NCBI RefSeq assembly: GCF_004216475.1
Contig: NZ_CP022303.1
Span: 62,001 to 126,000, forward strand
Length of the DNA stretch: 64,000 nucleotides
Reading direction: 5' to 3'
Source of the DNA: Thalassococcus sp. S3
GTDB taxonomy: Bacteria > Pseudomonadota > Alphaproteobacteria > Rhodobacterales > Rhodobacteraceae
Below are positions 24,938 to 33,645 of the stretch, piece by piece; positions within the stretch are counted from its first letter, which is position 1, and each line of letters starts with the position of its first letter. The notes under the pieces are model-generated. The model saw only the letters and a list, made by a program, of their open reading frames with translations. It made no database searches and was not told where the DNA came from. A program made the translations under genes and the position numbers.

Positions 24938-26371
24938 TTAAATCCTCAGTAGGGTATTCATCATTTCATCGACGGTCTCGATCACACGCGCATTCGCGGC
25001 ATAGGCCTGTTCGATCAAAAGCAGACGTTGCATCTCTGTGTCGGTGTCGACCCCGTCCGCCAGCTCGATCTCCCGCATCTGGCTGTATGTGCTGGATGCG
25101 TAACTGACGGCTTCGTCGCGTTCTGAACGGCCGCGTGCAACCTTGCTCAATAGGTCCGATCCATGGTCCGCTGCTGACTTTTGGCCGGTGGGTGTCGGGC
25201 GGGTCGAGGTCAGTGCGTCCTTCAATGTGCGCAACATGGTTGCGTCCCCCACGCTGCCCGGTGCCGTGGCGCCTAAGCCGTCTCTGATCCGCCAACTCTC
25301 CCCGCCCGCATTCGGATCCGCCAAGGCGTTCAACGACAACCGTCCGGCCAGACCCACCTCGTTGGCGGGGTCGAAGGCGTCGCCTGCATCGGTGAACAGG
25401 CCTGCATCCGTAGGACCCAGCGTCGGATCGACGCCAGGAGACTGGAACCGCTCGATCAGATCGCGGGCAAACGCGTCAAGATCGGCCTGTGCGGCCACGC
25501 CGGCTTCGTCGCGAATTTCGAATTGCGCCAGGAGCGTGCCGCCTCTCAGCGGACTGCTCGCACTATCTGTGCCCAGCTCGATCCCATTGATCGAAAGACC
25601 GGATAAGCGGCCCGTTTCAACCCGCATATCCGCGGTAACCGTATTGGACGGGGTGAATTCAATCGTGGCCGGGCTCCCATCGAGGAGGATCGCGCCGCCT
25701 GTCGAATAAAGGGCAACTTGCCCGAAATCCCGCTGGACCCGACGGACGGGCACGATTTCGTTGACGTCGTCGATCAGGGCCTGCCGCTGATCCTGAAGTG
25801 CAGTCGTGTCCTTCCCGGATGCCTCGATCGCTGTGATGCGTGTGTTGAGCTTCTGAATGGTTTCAAGTTTTTTGTTGAGCGTCTCGACCTGCGTACCAAT
25901 GGCACGGTCTGCCGCAGACCGTTGGCTTTCAATCTCCCGCGATGCCGCGTTGAGTTGCGATGCAAGATCGCGCCCTGACGACGCCACAGCATCCAAACGG
26001 GAGGTCGCGTCCGGCCGGCTTGCCGCAGAGACGAGGCGCGCTTCAAAATCGGCAAGACGCCCGGTCAGGGATGTCGCCTCTCCCGGTTGACCGAGAACCG
26101 CTTCGTAAGAGCTGAAGAAACCGGAAAGTGTCTCTGCCTGACGTAGTCCGGCCTCTGCTTCGCGCCGGTTTGACAACACTGCAAGGTCGACATGCCTCAG
26201 CGTACCCAGGATGCGGACGCCCCCGTTGGTCGTATCTGAACCCAGAGCCAGGTCGCGTCGGGCATATCCGTCGGTTAGCGCGTTCGCGATATTGGAGGAG
26301 ACGAGGGAAGAGGACCGACCGGCCGCCGTTAATCCGCTGAATGCAGAATTCAAAGCTGATGTAAGTGACAT
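24938..26371 (-). CDS. flgK: flagellar hook-associated protein FlgK
   Basis: A 477-residue hook-filament junction protein. The N-terminus (SALNSAFSGLTAAGRSSSL, then SSNIANA) and the C-terminus (LLLIEQAYAANARVIET) are the paired coiled-coil rod/hook motifs of FlgK. It sits 35 bases after flgE and 3 before flgL. It has no signal peptide because it is exported by the flagellar type III system. Confidence 0.95.
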   Translation of the reverse strand: MSLTSALNSAFSGLTAAGRSSSLVSSNIANALTDGYARRDLALGSDTTNGGVRILGTLRHVDLAVLSNRREAEAGLRQAETLSGFFSSYEAVLGQPGEATSLTGRLADFEARLVSAASRPDATSRLDAVASSGRDLASQLNAASREIESQRSAADRAIGTQVETLNKKLETIQKLNTRITAIEASGKDTTALQDQRQALIDDVNEIVPVRRVQRDFGQVALYSTGGAILLDGSPATIEFTPSNTVTADMRVETGRLSGLSINGIELGTDSASSPLRGGTLLAQFEIRDEAGVAAQADLDAFARDLIERFQSPGVDPTLGPTDAGLFTDAGDAFDPANEVGLAGRLSLNALADPNAGGESWRIRDGLGATAPGSVGDATMLRTLKDALTSTRPTPTGQKSAADHGSDLLSKVARGRSERDEAVSYASSTYSQMREIELADGVDTDTEMQRLLLIEQAYAANARVIETVDEMMNTLLRI

Positions 26372-26406
26372 GAGCGATCCTTTCCTTCGAGCGTCTCAGC
26401 GCCCTA

Positions 26407-27708
26407 TCACCGTTTGATATTCGTGGTTTCCTGCAGCATCTCGTCCACGGTCTGGATGACCTTGGCATTTGACGAATAGGACCGTTGCGTCTGGATCATG
26501 TTGGTCAGTTCGCTTGCAACATCCGTCGCGCTTTCCTCACGGGCGTAGGATACGATATCACCCGTCGGTCCCTCGCTTGCATTCCAGAGGAAATAGGATC
26601 CGCTATCGGGAGACGGCATATATGTCTGCTGATCCAGCGCGATCATGCCATTGGGATTGGGTAAATCGACCAGCGGAACCTGATAGATCGTTCGTGTTAT
26701 CCCGGTATCGAAAAAGGCATGGACATACCCGTTCTCGTCAACCTCCACGCTTGTCATATTGCCGACAGGCAGCCCGTCTTTCGAAATTGAAACGGGGGCG
26801 AAGCGATCTGAGAGTTGCGTGATGCCATCCTGCTGGCCGATCATGCCGATATCGATCTCCATCGGCCCGCCGGCAACATTCACGACCATTGTCCCGGTGG
26901 CCGCGTCATAGCCGCCCCCCGATACCGTGCTCACGCTAGCAAGCGTACCGCCTGCGGCGCGCGTGTCATCGAATGTGAGTGTGTATTCCCCGATCACGGC
27001 ATTGTCGGATGCGGAATCGCGCAGGATCATCGTCCATTCGTTCGAGGATCCAGTTGCCGCGACCGTGGGAACGAACTCAATCTGGATGTTTTCAGAGGTT
27101 CCAAGGTTGCCGTAATATTCGACCGAGAGCTGCTCCGTCTTTCCCTCTGCGCCCGACGCTGTTTCCGTTGCCGGCAGGTTCACGCCCAGGCGCATCTGGG
27201 TCGTGGGTTCGCCGGAAAACCCGTTGACGTTGATCTGGATCGGCTCAAGCCCGTCAGCGGTATCGCGGGGGTATGTAGGGATCGTGCCATCCGGGTTAGC
27301 GGGCCATCCCAAGAGAACAAGGCCGGATTCGGTCGTCAGTCGCCCTTCGGAATCGGTTCGGAAGGATCCGGTCGTCGTCAACAACATCTCTGTGCTGTTG
27401 CTGTTTGAGTTCACGGCGGAAGTGGTCGTGACCGGCAGCATGCCGCGGCCCCGCACAGCAAGATCGGTTGCATTCGAGGTAGAGACCAGCGACCCCCGCT
27501 CGTCTACCAGGCGCTGAGTGGAAGAGCGAACCCCGCCGGCGGCATAGTTGCCGCCGGATGTACCGGTGACCATGGAATGAAAATCGGTCTGCACCCGCTT
27601 GTAACCATAGGTGGAGGAATTGGCGATGTTGTCTGAAATGGACGCCAGACGGGAAGCATTCGCCGTAAGCCCGGCAACACCCGCGTTGAGCGAGGAGGAG
27701 ATGGTCAT
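26407..27708 (-). CDS. flgE: flagellar hook protein FlgE
   Basis: A 433-residue hook subunit. The N-terminus has SRLASISDNIANSSTYGYKR and the C-terminus has IQTQRSYSSNAKVIQT, the standard axial-protein ends. The frame is open upstream, but the ATG at 27708, preceded by AAAGG, matches the family N-terminus. It heads the flgE-flgK-flgL-flgI operon. A CtrA-type site lies 58-72 bases upstream. Confidence 0.95.
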   Translation of the reverse strand: MTISSSLNAGVAGLTANASRLASISDNIANSSTYGYKRVQTDFHSMVTGTSGGNYAAGGVRSSTQRLVDERGSLVSTSNATDLAVRGRGMLPVTTTSAVNSNSNSTEMLLTTTGSFRTDSEGRLTTESGLVLLGWPANPDGTIPTYPRDTADGLEPIQINVNGFSGEPTTQMRLGVNLPATETASGAEGKTEQLSVEYYGNLGTSENIQIEFVPTVAATGSSNEWTMILRDSASDNAVIGEYTLTFDDTRAAGGTLASVSTVSGGGYDAATGTMVVNVAGGPMEIDIGMIGQQDGITQLSDRFAPVSISKDGLPVGNMTSVEVDENGYVHAFFDTGITRTIYQVPLVDLPNPNGMIALDQQTYMPSPDSGSYFLWNASEGPTGDIVSYAREESATDVASELTNMIQTQRSYSSNAKVIQTVDEMLQETTNIKR

Positions 27709-27751
27709 GGATACGCCTTTCTGCTGCATCAAATTCTGCTGATGCAACAGC

Positions 27752-27795
27752 TAGCAGGCGGGCTCTTAACACCACGCTAACAGCTAAAATGCGCG
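27752..27795 (-). promoter_or_regulatory. flgE promoter block with CtrA-type site
   Basis: On the minus strand this contains TTAG-N7-TTAA (27766-27780), close to the CtrA recognition sequence TTAA-N7-TTAA. The whole 44 bases align without gaps to the block upstream of motB (28679-28722), with about three-quarters of positions identical, including a 13-base identical end. Confidence 0.65.
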
Positions 27796-27801
27796 CTACT
27801 T

Positions 27802-28647
27802 CTACCCCTTGCTCCGCAAGAGCGTGACTTCAATCCGGTTGTTTCTTACCGCCATGGTGTTCTGCACCACAGGTGTGCGATCCGCATGTCCGGTAACTCG
27901 CCTGATGCGCTCCGGGTCCAACTGTGTCCGGCCGAAGAGTTGACGCATCCGTTCCGCGCGGGCGGATGAGAGCTCCCAAACCGGGTTTTCCGCCAGAACA
28001 ATCGGTTGCGCGCTGACATGTCCCCCAATTGCGATGGGATTCGTGACCAGATCGGTGACCCGACCGAGCATTTGCGCAAGGTCGCGAAGCAATTGGGTTG
28101 GTCGATCCGTTCCCTCTTCGAACAGGGGCGCATCCTCCAAAGAGAAAAGCTCGATCACCAAACCTTCGTCGGTCACTCGCGTGATGACATGGCGCAAGGC
28201 GTTTTGGGTCACCATGCTTTCGCCGCCTTTTCCGAAGAGAGCGTCCTCGATCAGTTCCAGCTCTTCGTCCTGTGAGCCGGTCTCGGCCCCTTGCGAATCA
28301 AGCCCGGAGGAGCCGCGTGCGCTGTGCGCTTCGGTCGGTCTGTGCAGGCTGGCCCCCGTGCCATTTTGCGGCAGCGTTTGTTCAGAGAACACGTTGTCTC
28401 CGCCAAAGGCGCCATCCCCTCCGCCCGAGATCCGATTGATCGGAATCGTCGGCGAAAAGTAATCCGCAATACCCTTGCGTTGTTGTTCCGTCGTCGCGTT
28501 CAGCAGCCACATCAACATAAAGAAAGCCATCATCGCGGTCACAAAGTCCGCGTATGCGACCTTCCAGGCACCACCATGGTGCCCGTCGCCGCCAACGACT
28601 TTCTTTCGTTTGATGATGACTGGCGCGGCATTCGAAGACGCACCCAT
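27802..28647 (-). CDS. motB: flagellar motor stator protein MotB
   Basis: A 281-residue stator subunit. One transmembrane helix near the N-terminus contains the proton-channel Asp34 in YADFVTAMMAFFML. The C-terminal OmpA-like peptidoglycan-binding domain includes SSARAERMRQLF and VTGHADRTPV. ATG at 28647 is preferred because GAGAAAAGG is correctly spaced; GTG codons lie just upstream. It is transcribed alone from its own promoter, separate from motA at 33646. Confidence 0.93.
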   Translation of the reverse strand: MGASSNAAPVIIKRKKVVGGDGHHGGAWKVAYADFVTAMMAFFMLMWLLNATTEQQRKGIADYFSPTIPINRISGGGDGAFGGDNVFSEQTLPQNGTGASLHRPTEAHSARGSSGLDSQGAETGSQDEELELIEDALFGKGGESMVTQNALRHVITRVTDEGLVIELFSLEDAPLFEEGTDRPTQLLRDLAQMLGRVTDLVTNPIAIGGHVSAQPIVLAENPVWELSSARAERMRQLFGRTQLDPERIRRVTGHADRTPVVQNTMAVRNNRIEVTLLRSKG

Positions 28648-28678
28648 TTCCACCACCTTTTCTCACCCACCTCATTGG

Positions 28679-28722
28679 TAGCAGGCGGGCTGTTAAGGCG
28701 GCGTTAATGGCTAAAATGCTTG
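28679..28722 (-). promoter_or_regulatory. motB promoter block with perfect CtrA-type site
   Basis: Contains TTAA-N7-TTAA at 28693-28707, an exact match to the CtrA consensus. It lies 46-60 bases before the motB ATG, and the whole block closely matches the one upstream of flgE. Its 13-base end nearest the gene is identical in both. Confidence 0.75.
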
Positions 28723-28758
28723 CGATATTAGAGATTGGCCGATGTGGAAGTGCTCCAT

Positions 28759-29496
28759 TCAGAAATAACTTCGCACAAGCGATCCTGCGATGAGGTTCCA
28801 TCCATCTGCCATCACGAAGAAGGCAAGTTTGAACGGCAAGGACACGATGGCAGGGGGCACCATCATCATACCCATGGACATCAAGACGGCGGCCACAACC
28901 AGATCGATGATCAGGAACGGCAGAAAGATGAGAAAGCCAATCTGAAAGGCGCGAGAGATTTCGGACAGAAGAAAACTGGGAACAAGAACAGAAAGGGGGG
29001 CGTCGGGGGTCAGCGCGATGTCCACGCTTTCTGATCTCAGTTCGGCCATCGACAGGAAAGTTTCCGGGTCGACGCGACCAGACATGAAATCGCGAAAGGG
29101 CGCCAATATCTCGGGTGTTGCGGTCTCGACATCGATGGCACCGTCGACAAGGGGCGAGATGCCGTTTTCCCAGGCGGCGGTGAAAACCGGCTCCATCACG
29201 AAATAGGTCAGGAAGAGCGCAAGGCTGACAATCAGCATATTCGGCGGTGATTGCTGAAGCCCGATCGCCTGACGCAGGATCGCAAGCACCGTCACGATGA
29301 ACGGAAAACAGGTGACCATGATCGCCAGTCCCGGCGCCAGGCTGAGAACCGTGATCAGAAGGATCAGCTGGATGGAGCGGGCCGCCAGCGAACCGTCTTC
29401 GCCGAGAGAGATGGAGATATCCTGGGCCTGGGCGGGATAGGCAAAGCCGAATGCGAGCAGCACAAGAGTGGCGGCTGCCATCCACACCCGTGTCAT
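28759..29496 (-). CDS. fliP: flagellar export gate protein FliP
   Basis: A 245-residue inner-membrane protein of the export gate. It has a cleavable signal (about 1-25, ending AQA), then QLILLITVLSLAPGLAIMVT and FLIFLPFLIIDLVVAAVLMS, both diagnostic of FliP/SctR. Four membrane segments are visible. It is the last gene of the fliF-fliH-fliN-fliP operon and begins 1 base after the fliN stop. fliO is not in the window. Confidence 0.97.
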   Translation of the reverse strand: MTRVWMAAATLVLLAFGFAYPAQAQDISISLGEDGSLAARSIQLILLITVLSLAPGLAIMVTCFPFIVTVLAILRQAIGLQQSPPNMLIVSLALFLTYFVMEPVFTAAWENGISPLVDGAIDVETATPEILAPFRDFMSGRVDPETFLSMAELRSESVDIALTPDAPLSVLVPSFLLSEISRAFQIGFLIFLPFLIIDLVVAAVLMSMGMMMVPPAIVSLPFKLAFFVMADGWNLIAGSLVRSYF

Positions 29497-29497
29497 C

Positions 29498-29791
29498 TCA
29501 GAGACCGTTCTGCAGATCGGCGATTTCGGTTAATCGCACGGCAAGCTGGCCCTGTTTTTCCCCGTCCAGCTCCTCCAATTCGCCACGGGCAATCAGACGG
29601 TCGCCGACAAAGAGCTCCACTGGGTCCTCGACCCGCTTGTCCAGGGTCAAAACCGCGTTTTCACCCAGTTGAACCAGTTCGCGTACAAGCGGACGGGCCT
29701 TACCGACCGACACCACAACTTCTATCGGCACGGATGTAAACGGATTGCCGGCCTCCGCAGCCTGCCTGGGTTGGTCTTCGGGGTCAGCCAT
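29498..29791 (-). CDS. fliN: flagellar motor switch protein FliN
   Basis: A 97-residue C-ring protein with the SpoA domain: VPIEVVVSVGKARPLVREL, then DPVELFVGDRLIARGEL. The ATG at 29791 follows AAAAGGAAC and overlaps the fliH stop by 8 bases. It should bind FliM and the export ATPase regulator FliH. No fliM is seen in the window. Confidence 0.93.
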   Translation of the reverse strand: MADPEDQPRQAAEAGNPFTSVPIEVVVSVGKARPLVRELVQLGENAVLTLDKRVEDPVELFVGDRLIARGELEELDGEKQGQLAVRLTEIADLQNGL

Positions 29792-30377
29792 GCTTCTGTT
29801 CCTTTTGAATTTGATGCGCAAAGCCAGAAATCGCGGCTTGGATCGTGTCGGTTACCGTCTTGAGATTGATGTCCCGCTCTTCCCGGCCGAGCCGCAAAAA
29901 CACCTGCCCCTCCGGCAGGCTTTCATCCGTCGCAATCCGCAGGTCGGATGTCTTCGGGAGCATCGGTTCGAGCGCCTGCAGATGGTTGGGCGCGCAAACG
30001 AGCTCGAGAGGCGCGTCCCCATGCTCCGCTGCCAGCTTTTCCAATTCCTCGACAACGATCGGCCCAAGGCTTTGCTGCAGCGTTTCAGGCATAATCTGCT
30101 CCACGATCGCCTCGAGAAGCGGGGTCACGGCGGCCAGCATCTGTACATGTGCCTCGCGGTGCGTGAAGGTGAGATCCGCCAACGTTTGTGCAAGTGTTGC
30201 GCTGACCTTCGTCTGATCCTGCGCCTGGGCCTTGATCGCGTCCTCCCATCCGGCGCTGTAGCCCTGCTCGAACGCGGCCAGCCTTTCGGTTTCCAGCTGA
30301 AGCTCGTCCGACGTGTCCGTTTCGCCGACGGCCAGCGCCGTGCTGCTGAAATCTTCCAGGAGATGGGTGATCGGCAT
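29784..30377 (-). CDS. fliH: FliH-like flagellar export regulator
   Basis: A 197-residue soluble protein, helical and acidic in the middle, with RLAAFEQGYSAGWEDAI early and a C-terminal FliH/SctL-like domain. Similarity is weak by eye, but position between fliF and fliN fits fliH, the negative regulator of FliI. The start is the ATG at 30377 or the GTG one codon earlier, both overlapping the fliF stop. Confidence 0.7.
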   Translation of the reverse strand: MPITHLLEDFSSTALAVGETDTSDELQLETERLAAFEQGYSAGWEDAIKAQAQDQTKVSATLAQTLADLTFTHREAHVQMLAAVTPLLEAIVEQIMPETLQQSLGPIVVEELEKLAAEHGDAPLELVCAPNHLQALEPMLPKTSDLRIATDESLPEGQVFLRLGREERDINLKTVTDTIQAAISGFAHQIQKEQKHG

Positions 30378-31975
30378 CACGCTGTTTCCTCTTCGTCCTC
30401 AAGCCAGCTGCGTAAGATCTCAACCGTTTCTTCCTGCCGTTCGCCAATGAGGTTGCGCAGTCGCGCCACCGGATCCCCGGTCGCCTCCCCCGCTTGGGTC
30501 GATGCGGGCAGGGAGGTGAAATCATCTGTGCCCGCCTCCGCAATCTCTCCGGTCAGCGCGTCGGAGCGACCGGTCGTTTCATTGGGATCAGACGGCGCCA
30601 CGGGTGGAAGGGCGGCTGGGGCTGCCACTGGCAGATCCGGCGGGCGGCTCAGGATGGGGCGAATCACAAAGAGGGCAAGTGCCAGGGTGACGACGGCCAG
30701 AACAGCCATTTGGATCAAGGACATCGCATCCAGATGCACATTCCCCAAGAGCGATGTGTTCGCCTCCGTTCCAAGTGGTGCGACCGACGGAAGCTCCATG
30801 CTCTTGATTGTGATGATGTCCCCTCGCGCATCATCGAAGCCCACAGCCGATGCAACAAGCTCTCGAAGTGCTTCAAGCTCTCCCGCCGGGCGTTCGACAA
30901 AACCGGCAGTGCCGTCTGCCCCGTTCGTTTCAAGCCCGTTGACGAGCACTGCGACCGTCAGCCGCCGGATCGCACCTGGTGCGCGAACGATTTCGCGTTC
31001 GGTTTCCGATACTTCGTAGTTGACCCGCTCCCGGCTTTCGCTTGTCTCCGCAGAGCTGGCGCCGTCCGCTGCGGCATCGCCATCAGGAAGGTTCGACGCA
31101 ACCGTCACGTCCCCTCCGCGATCAGAGGAGGTGTTGCTGCGCTCTTCGGTATCGGTGCTGATCGCGACACGGCTTTCCGGATCGAAGCGCCGCTCACGGA
31201 TCGATTCGCGTTCCGTTACCGTATCAACGCTGACCTCCACGACGGCGTTTCCCTGGCCGACCCGAGCCTCGATCAAGCGCTGGACACGGTCCCTAAGAAC
31301 CTGGGCCCGGTCCTTGGCCATCGGTCCCGGGTTGGCTTCTTCGGCGACGCCCAGAAGTGCGCCGTTGGCATCGATGATGGCAACATCCTCCACTGCGAGG
31401 CCTGCCACGGCAGACGCCACGAGGTGACGCAACGCCTCTGCCTGTGCCGCGTTCAGAGGTCCGCCGGTCGGGGTCACGGAAACCGAAGCGGTGGGCTGCG
31501 CGCTGCGGGAGAACGGATTTGCGCCGCTGTTCGCAATATGGACGCGCGCCTGTGAGATGTGACGGCTGGCCACAATAGTGCGGGCAAGCTCCCCCTCTTT
31601 GGCGCGCCAATAGGCTGCGTCAAACATCTGCGAGGTCGTGCCAAAGCCGTTCAACGTGTCCAGAAGTTCGTATCCACGCCCTCCGTTTGCCGGCAATCCC
31701 TCGCTGGCCAGGGTCATGCGCAGCTCGTCTCTCTGGGACGAATCCACAAAGATAGACCCTCCACGCACGTCAAAGACAGCAGCACGCTGTTCCAACGCCC
31801 GCACGACATCGCCTGCCGCCCCGCTTTCCAGACCGGCATAGAGCAGGGTCATCGATGGCGCGGAAGCCATTCGAGACAGCGCCAATACTCCGGCGAATAC
31901 GGCAATCGTCGACAGCGCAATGATGATACGCCGGCGATTGTCTAAAGCGGCCCAGACCGTTCTAATCTGCTGCAC
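30377..31975 (-). CDS. fliF: flagellar MS-ring protein FliF
   Basis: A 532-residue inner-membrane ring protein. A first transmembrane helix lies at about 20-38 (IIIALSTIAVFAGVLAL), then the ring-building motifs (EGELARTIVASRHISQARVH) and a second helix at about 420-440. The C-terminal tail VARLRNLIGERQEETVEILR matches the FliG-binding segment, so FliG is expected elsewhere. The frame is open further upstream, but GGAGG at 5 bases before the GTG at 31975 sets the start. It heads the fliF-fliH-fliN-fliP operon. Confidence 0.93.
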   Translation of the reverse strand: MQQIRTVWAALDNRRRIIIALSTIAVFAGVLALSRMASAPSMTLLYAGLESGAAGDVVRALEQRAAVFDVRGGSIFVDSSQRDELRMTLASEGLPANGGRGYELLDTLNGFGTTSQMFDAAYWRAKEGELARTIVASRHISQARVHIANSGANPFSRSAQPTASVSVTPTGGPLNAAQAEALRHLVASAVAGLAVEDVAIIDANGALLGVAEEANPGPMAKDRAQVLRDRVQRLIEARVGQGNAVVEVSVDTVTERESIRERRFDPESRVAISTDTEERSNTSSDRGGDVTVASNLPDGDAAADGASSAETSESRERVNYEVSETEREIVRAPGAIRRLTVAVLVNGLETNGADGTAGFVERPAGELEALRELVASAVGFDDARGDIITIKSMELPSVAPLGTEANTSLLGNVHLDAMSLIQMAVLAVVTLALALFVIRPILSRPPDLPVAAPAALPPVAPSDPNETTGRSDALTGEIAEAGTDDFTSLPASTQAGEATGDPVARLRNLIGERQEETVEILRSWLEDEEETA

Positions 31976-32037
31976 GTCAACCTCCAATCGAACCGCGCCT
32001 TCTGCACGGCCTTGGAGGCATCTTTGAACGATCTGCC

Positions 32038-32052
32038 TTAACAATCGGTTAG
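32038..32052. promoter_or_regulatory. CtrA-type site in the divergent fliF/fliL region
   Basis: TTAA-N7-TTAG in the 123-base space between fliF (minus) and fliL (plus), 63 bases from the fliF start and 47 from the fliL start. It could control both operons. Confidence 0.6.
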
Positions 32053-32098
32053 TGCCTGTCGGTCTATGGTGCTTTTGCGCATGTAGAAGGGTGCAAGC

Positions 32099-32584
32099 AT
32101 GACAGACGCCACAGCCGAAGATGCCGAAGAGCCGGTCAAGAAGTCCAAATTACCCTTGATATTAGGGGTCGCCCTCGCGATCGCGGGGGGCGGCGGCGGC
32201 TATTTTGCGGTGTCTTCCGGGCTGATACTCAAAGGCGAATCGCAAAAGGGCACCGCGAATGAGGCAACCGTCGATCCATTACCCGAGATTGCGTATGTGC
32301 CCGTCGATCCCTTGATCATTTCTTTGACTGAACGCGGGCAGATGCAGCATCTGAGGTTTCGTGCCCAGCTTGAGGTCGTGGCCAAATATGCCGCAGATGT
32401 CGAGACGGTGCTGCCAAGGGTGACCGATGTCCTCAACAGCTATCTGCGTGCGGTCAGGATCGAGGATTTGCAGGACCCTCTCGCCCTGACCCGGCTGCGC
32501 GCGCAGATGCTGCGCCGCATCCAGATCGTGACCGGGGAAGGCCGTGTTCGTGACTTGCTCGTCATGGAATTCGTTTTGAGCTGA
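32099..32584 (+). CDS. fliL: flagellar basal-body protein FliL
   Basis: A 161-residue single-pass membrane protein: a short cytoplasmic N-terminus, a transmembrane helix at about 20-42, and a periplasmic FliL domain with MQHLRFRAQLEVVAKYAADV and VTDVLNSYLRAV. FliL surrounds the stator and supports motor function. It begins the plus-strand operon leading to motA. A second FliL-like gene is at 42213. Confidence 0.9.
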   Translation: MTDATAEDAEEPVKKSKLPLILGVALAIAGGGGGYFAVSSGLILKGESQKGTANEATVDPLPEIAYVPVDPLIISLTERGQMQHLRFRAQLEVVAKYAADVETVLPRVTDVLNSYLRAVRIEDLQDPLALTRLRAQMLRRIQIVTGEGRVRDLLVMEFVLS

Positions 32585-32591
32585 GGAGGAC

Positions 32592-32990
32592 GTGGTGGAA
32601 CTCATAGCCGATATTCTTTTGGGTGCTGGCGCGATTGGCGCCGGTCTCTATTGCTTCATTCTTGCGCGCCGGTTGAGCCGCTTCAACGATCTGGAAAAAG
32701 GGGTCGGGGGTGCGGTCGCCGTGCTTTCGGCGCAGGTGGATGATCTCAACAAGACCCTGATCGCAGCACAGACAGCGGCGGGAACGTCAAGCGACGCGCT
32801 GGCCGATTTGACCGCCCGAGCGGAGGCGGTGTCACAACGGATGGAGCTGATGATGGCGTCGATGCACGATATGCCCGACGACGCTCCGCAGGTAAACGGT
32901 CAGGCAGCGGGTCCGCCCAACGATCCACCTGCCGCCAAACCCGGCGAACCGATGTTCGTTCGACACATCCGTTCACAGGCAGGAGGCTGA
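32592..32990 (+). CDS. small membrane protein of unknown function in the motor operon
   Basis: A 132-residue protein with one N-terminal transmembrane segment (about 4-25), a heptad-like helical middle (VAVLSAQVDDLNKTLIAAQ) and a disordered Pro-rich tail. It starts with GTG at 32592, 7 bases after fliL, and ends 1 base before the motE-like gene. No family is recognised. Placement between fliL and motE suggests a role in stator assembly. Confidence 0.75.
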   Translation: MVELIADILLGAGAIGAGLYCFILARRLSRFNDLEKGVGGAVAVLSAQVDDLNKTLIAAQTAAGTSSDALADLTARAEAVSQRMELMMASMHDMPDDAPQVNGQAAGPPNDPPAAKPGEPMFVRHIRSQAGG

Positions 32991-32991
32991 G

Positions 32992-33567
32992 ATGGCGCGC
33001 GCTAGAAGATGGCGTTCCGGCCGGGGTGCGGTCGCTGTGATCGTCGGTTTGCTTCTGGGCTCGGCTGTGATCCGCGTTGGCAGCGGATCGGGCGTTGCGA
33101 TCGCAAGGGAGTTTGCCCCCCCTCCTCATGTCGAAGAAACGCAGGTGCCTGAACGGAAGGCCGATATATCGCCGCTCCTTGAAGCGCTACAAGCGCGGGA
33201 AGCAGCCTTGGACGCGCGCGAGCGGCAGATCCAGGACCGCATGAAAGCTCTCTCGATGGCGGAGGATGCGGTGGATCAGAAGCTGGCCGCTCTTGTCGAT
33301 GCAGAAGAGCGCCTCCGCGAAACGCTCGCCTTGGCGGATGGCGCCGCAGAGAATGATCTCGCGCGTCTGACAACGGTCTACGAGAACATGAAGCCGAAGG
33401 ATGCAGTCGCTCTTTTCGAAGAAATGGCCCCCGAATTCGCAGCCGGCTTCCTGGGGCGCATGCGCCCGGACGCCGCTGCCGGCATCATGGCAGGTCTGTC
33501 CGCCGAAACGGCCTATGCGATCAGCGTTTATCTGGCCAGCCGCAATGCAGATGTCCCGAAAGAGTGA
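32992..33567 (+). CDS. motE: MotE-like flagellar motor chaperone
   Basis: A 191-residue protein with an N-terminal transmembrane or signal segment (about 13-32), a long coiled coil (about 65-120) and a C-terminal MgtE-N-like helical domain: TVYENMKPKDAVALFEEM, then FLGRMRPDAAAGIMAGL. This matches MotE of rhizobia, a periplasmic chaperone for a motility protein. The gene is two ahead of the large periplasmic protein at 34515, a possible client. Confidence 0.75.
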   Translation: MARARRWRSGRGAVAVIVGLLLGSAVIRVGSGSGVAIAREFAPPPHVEETQVPERKADISPLLEALQAREAALDARERQIQDRMKALSMAEDAVDQKLAALVDAEERLRETLALADGAAENDLARLTTVYENMKPKDAVALFEEMAPEFAAGFLGRMRPDAAAGIMAGLSAETAYAISVYLASRNADVPKE

Positions 33568-33645
33568 GTTTTCACACCGCTCGTCAGTTTTTCTTAACCG
33601 GGGCCTGCCAAAATGGTGGCGAGCCATCAGACGTGGAGCATTGAG

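Noticed and set aside
33568..33645. TTAAC upstream of motA as a CtrA site
   Set aside because: Only one half-site is present; the base positions 11 upstream read GTCA.
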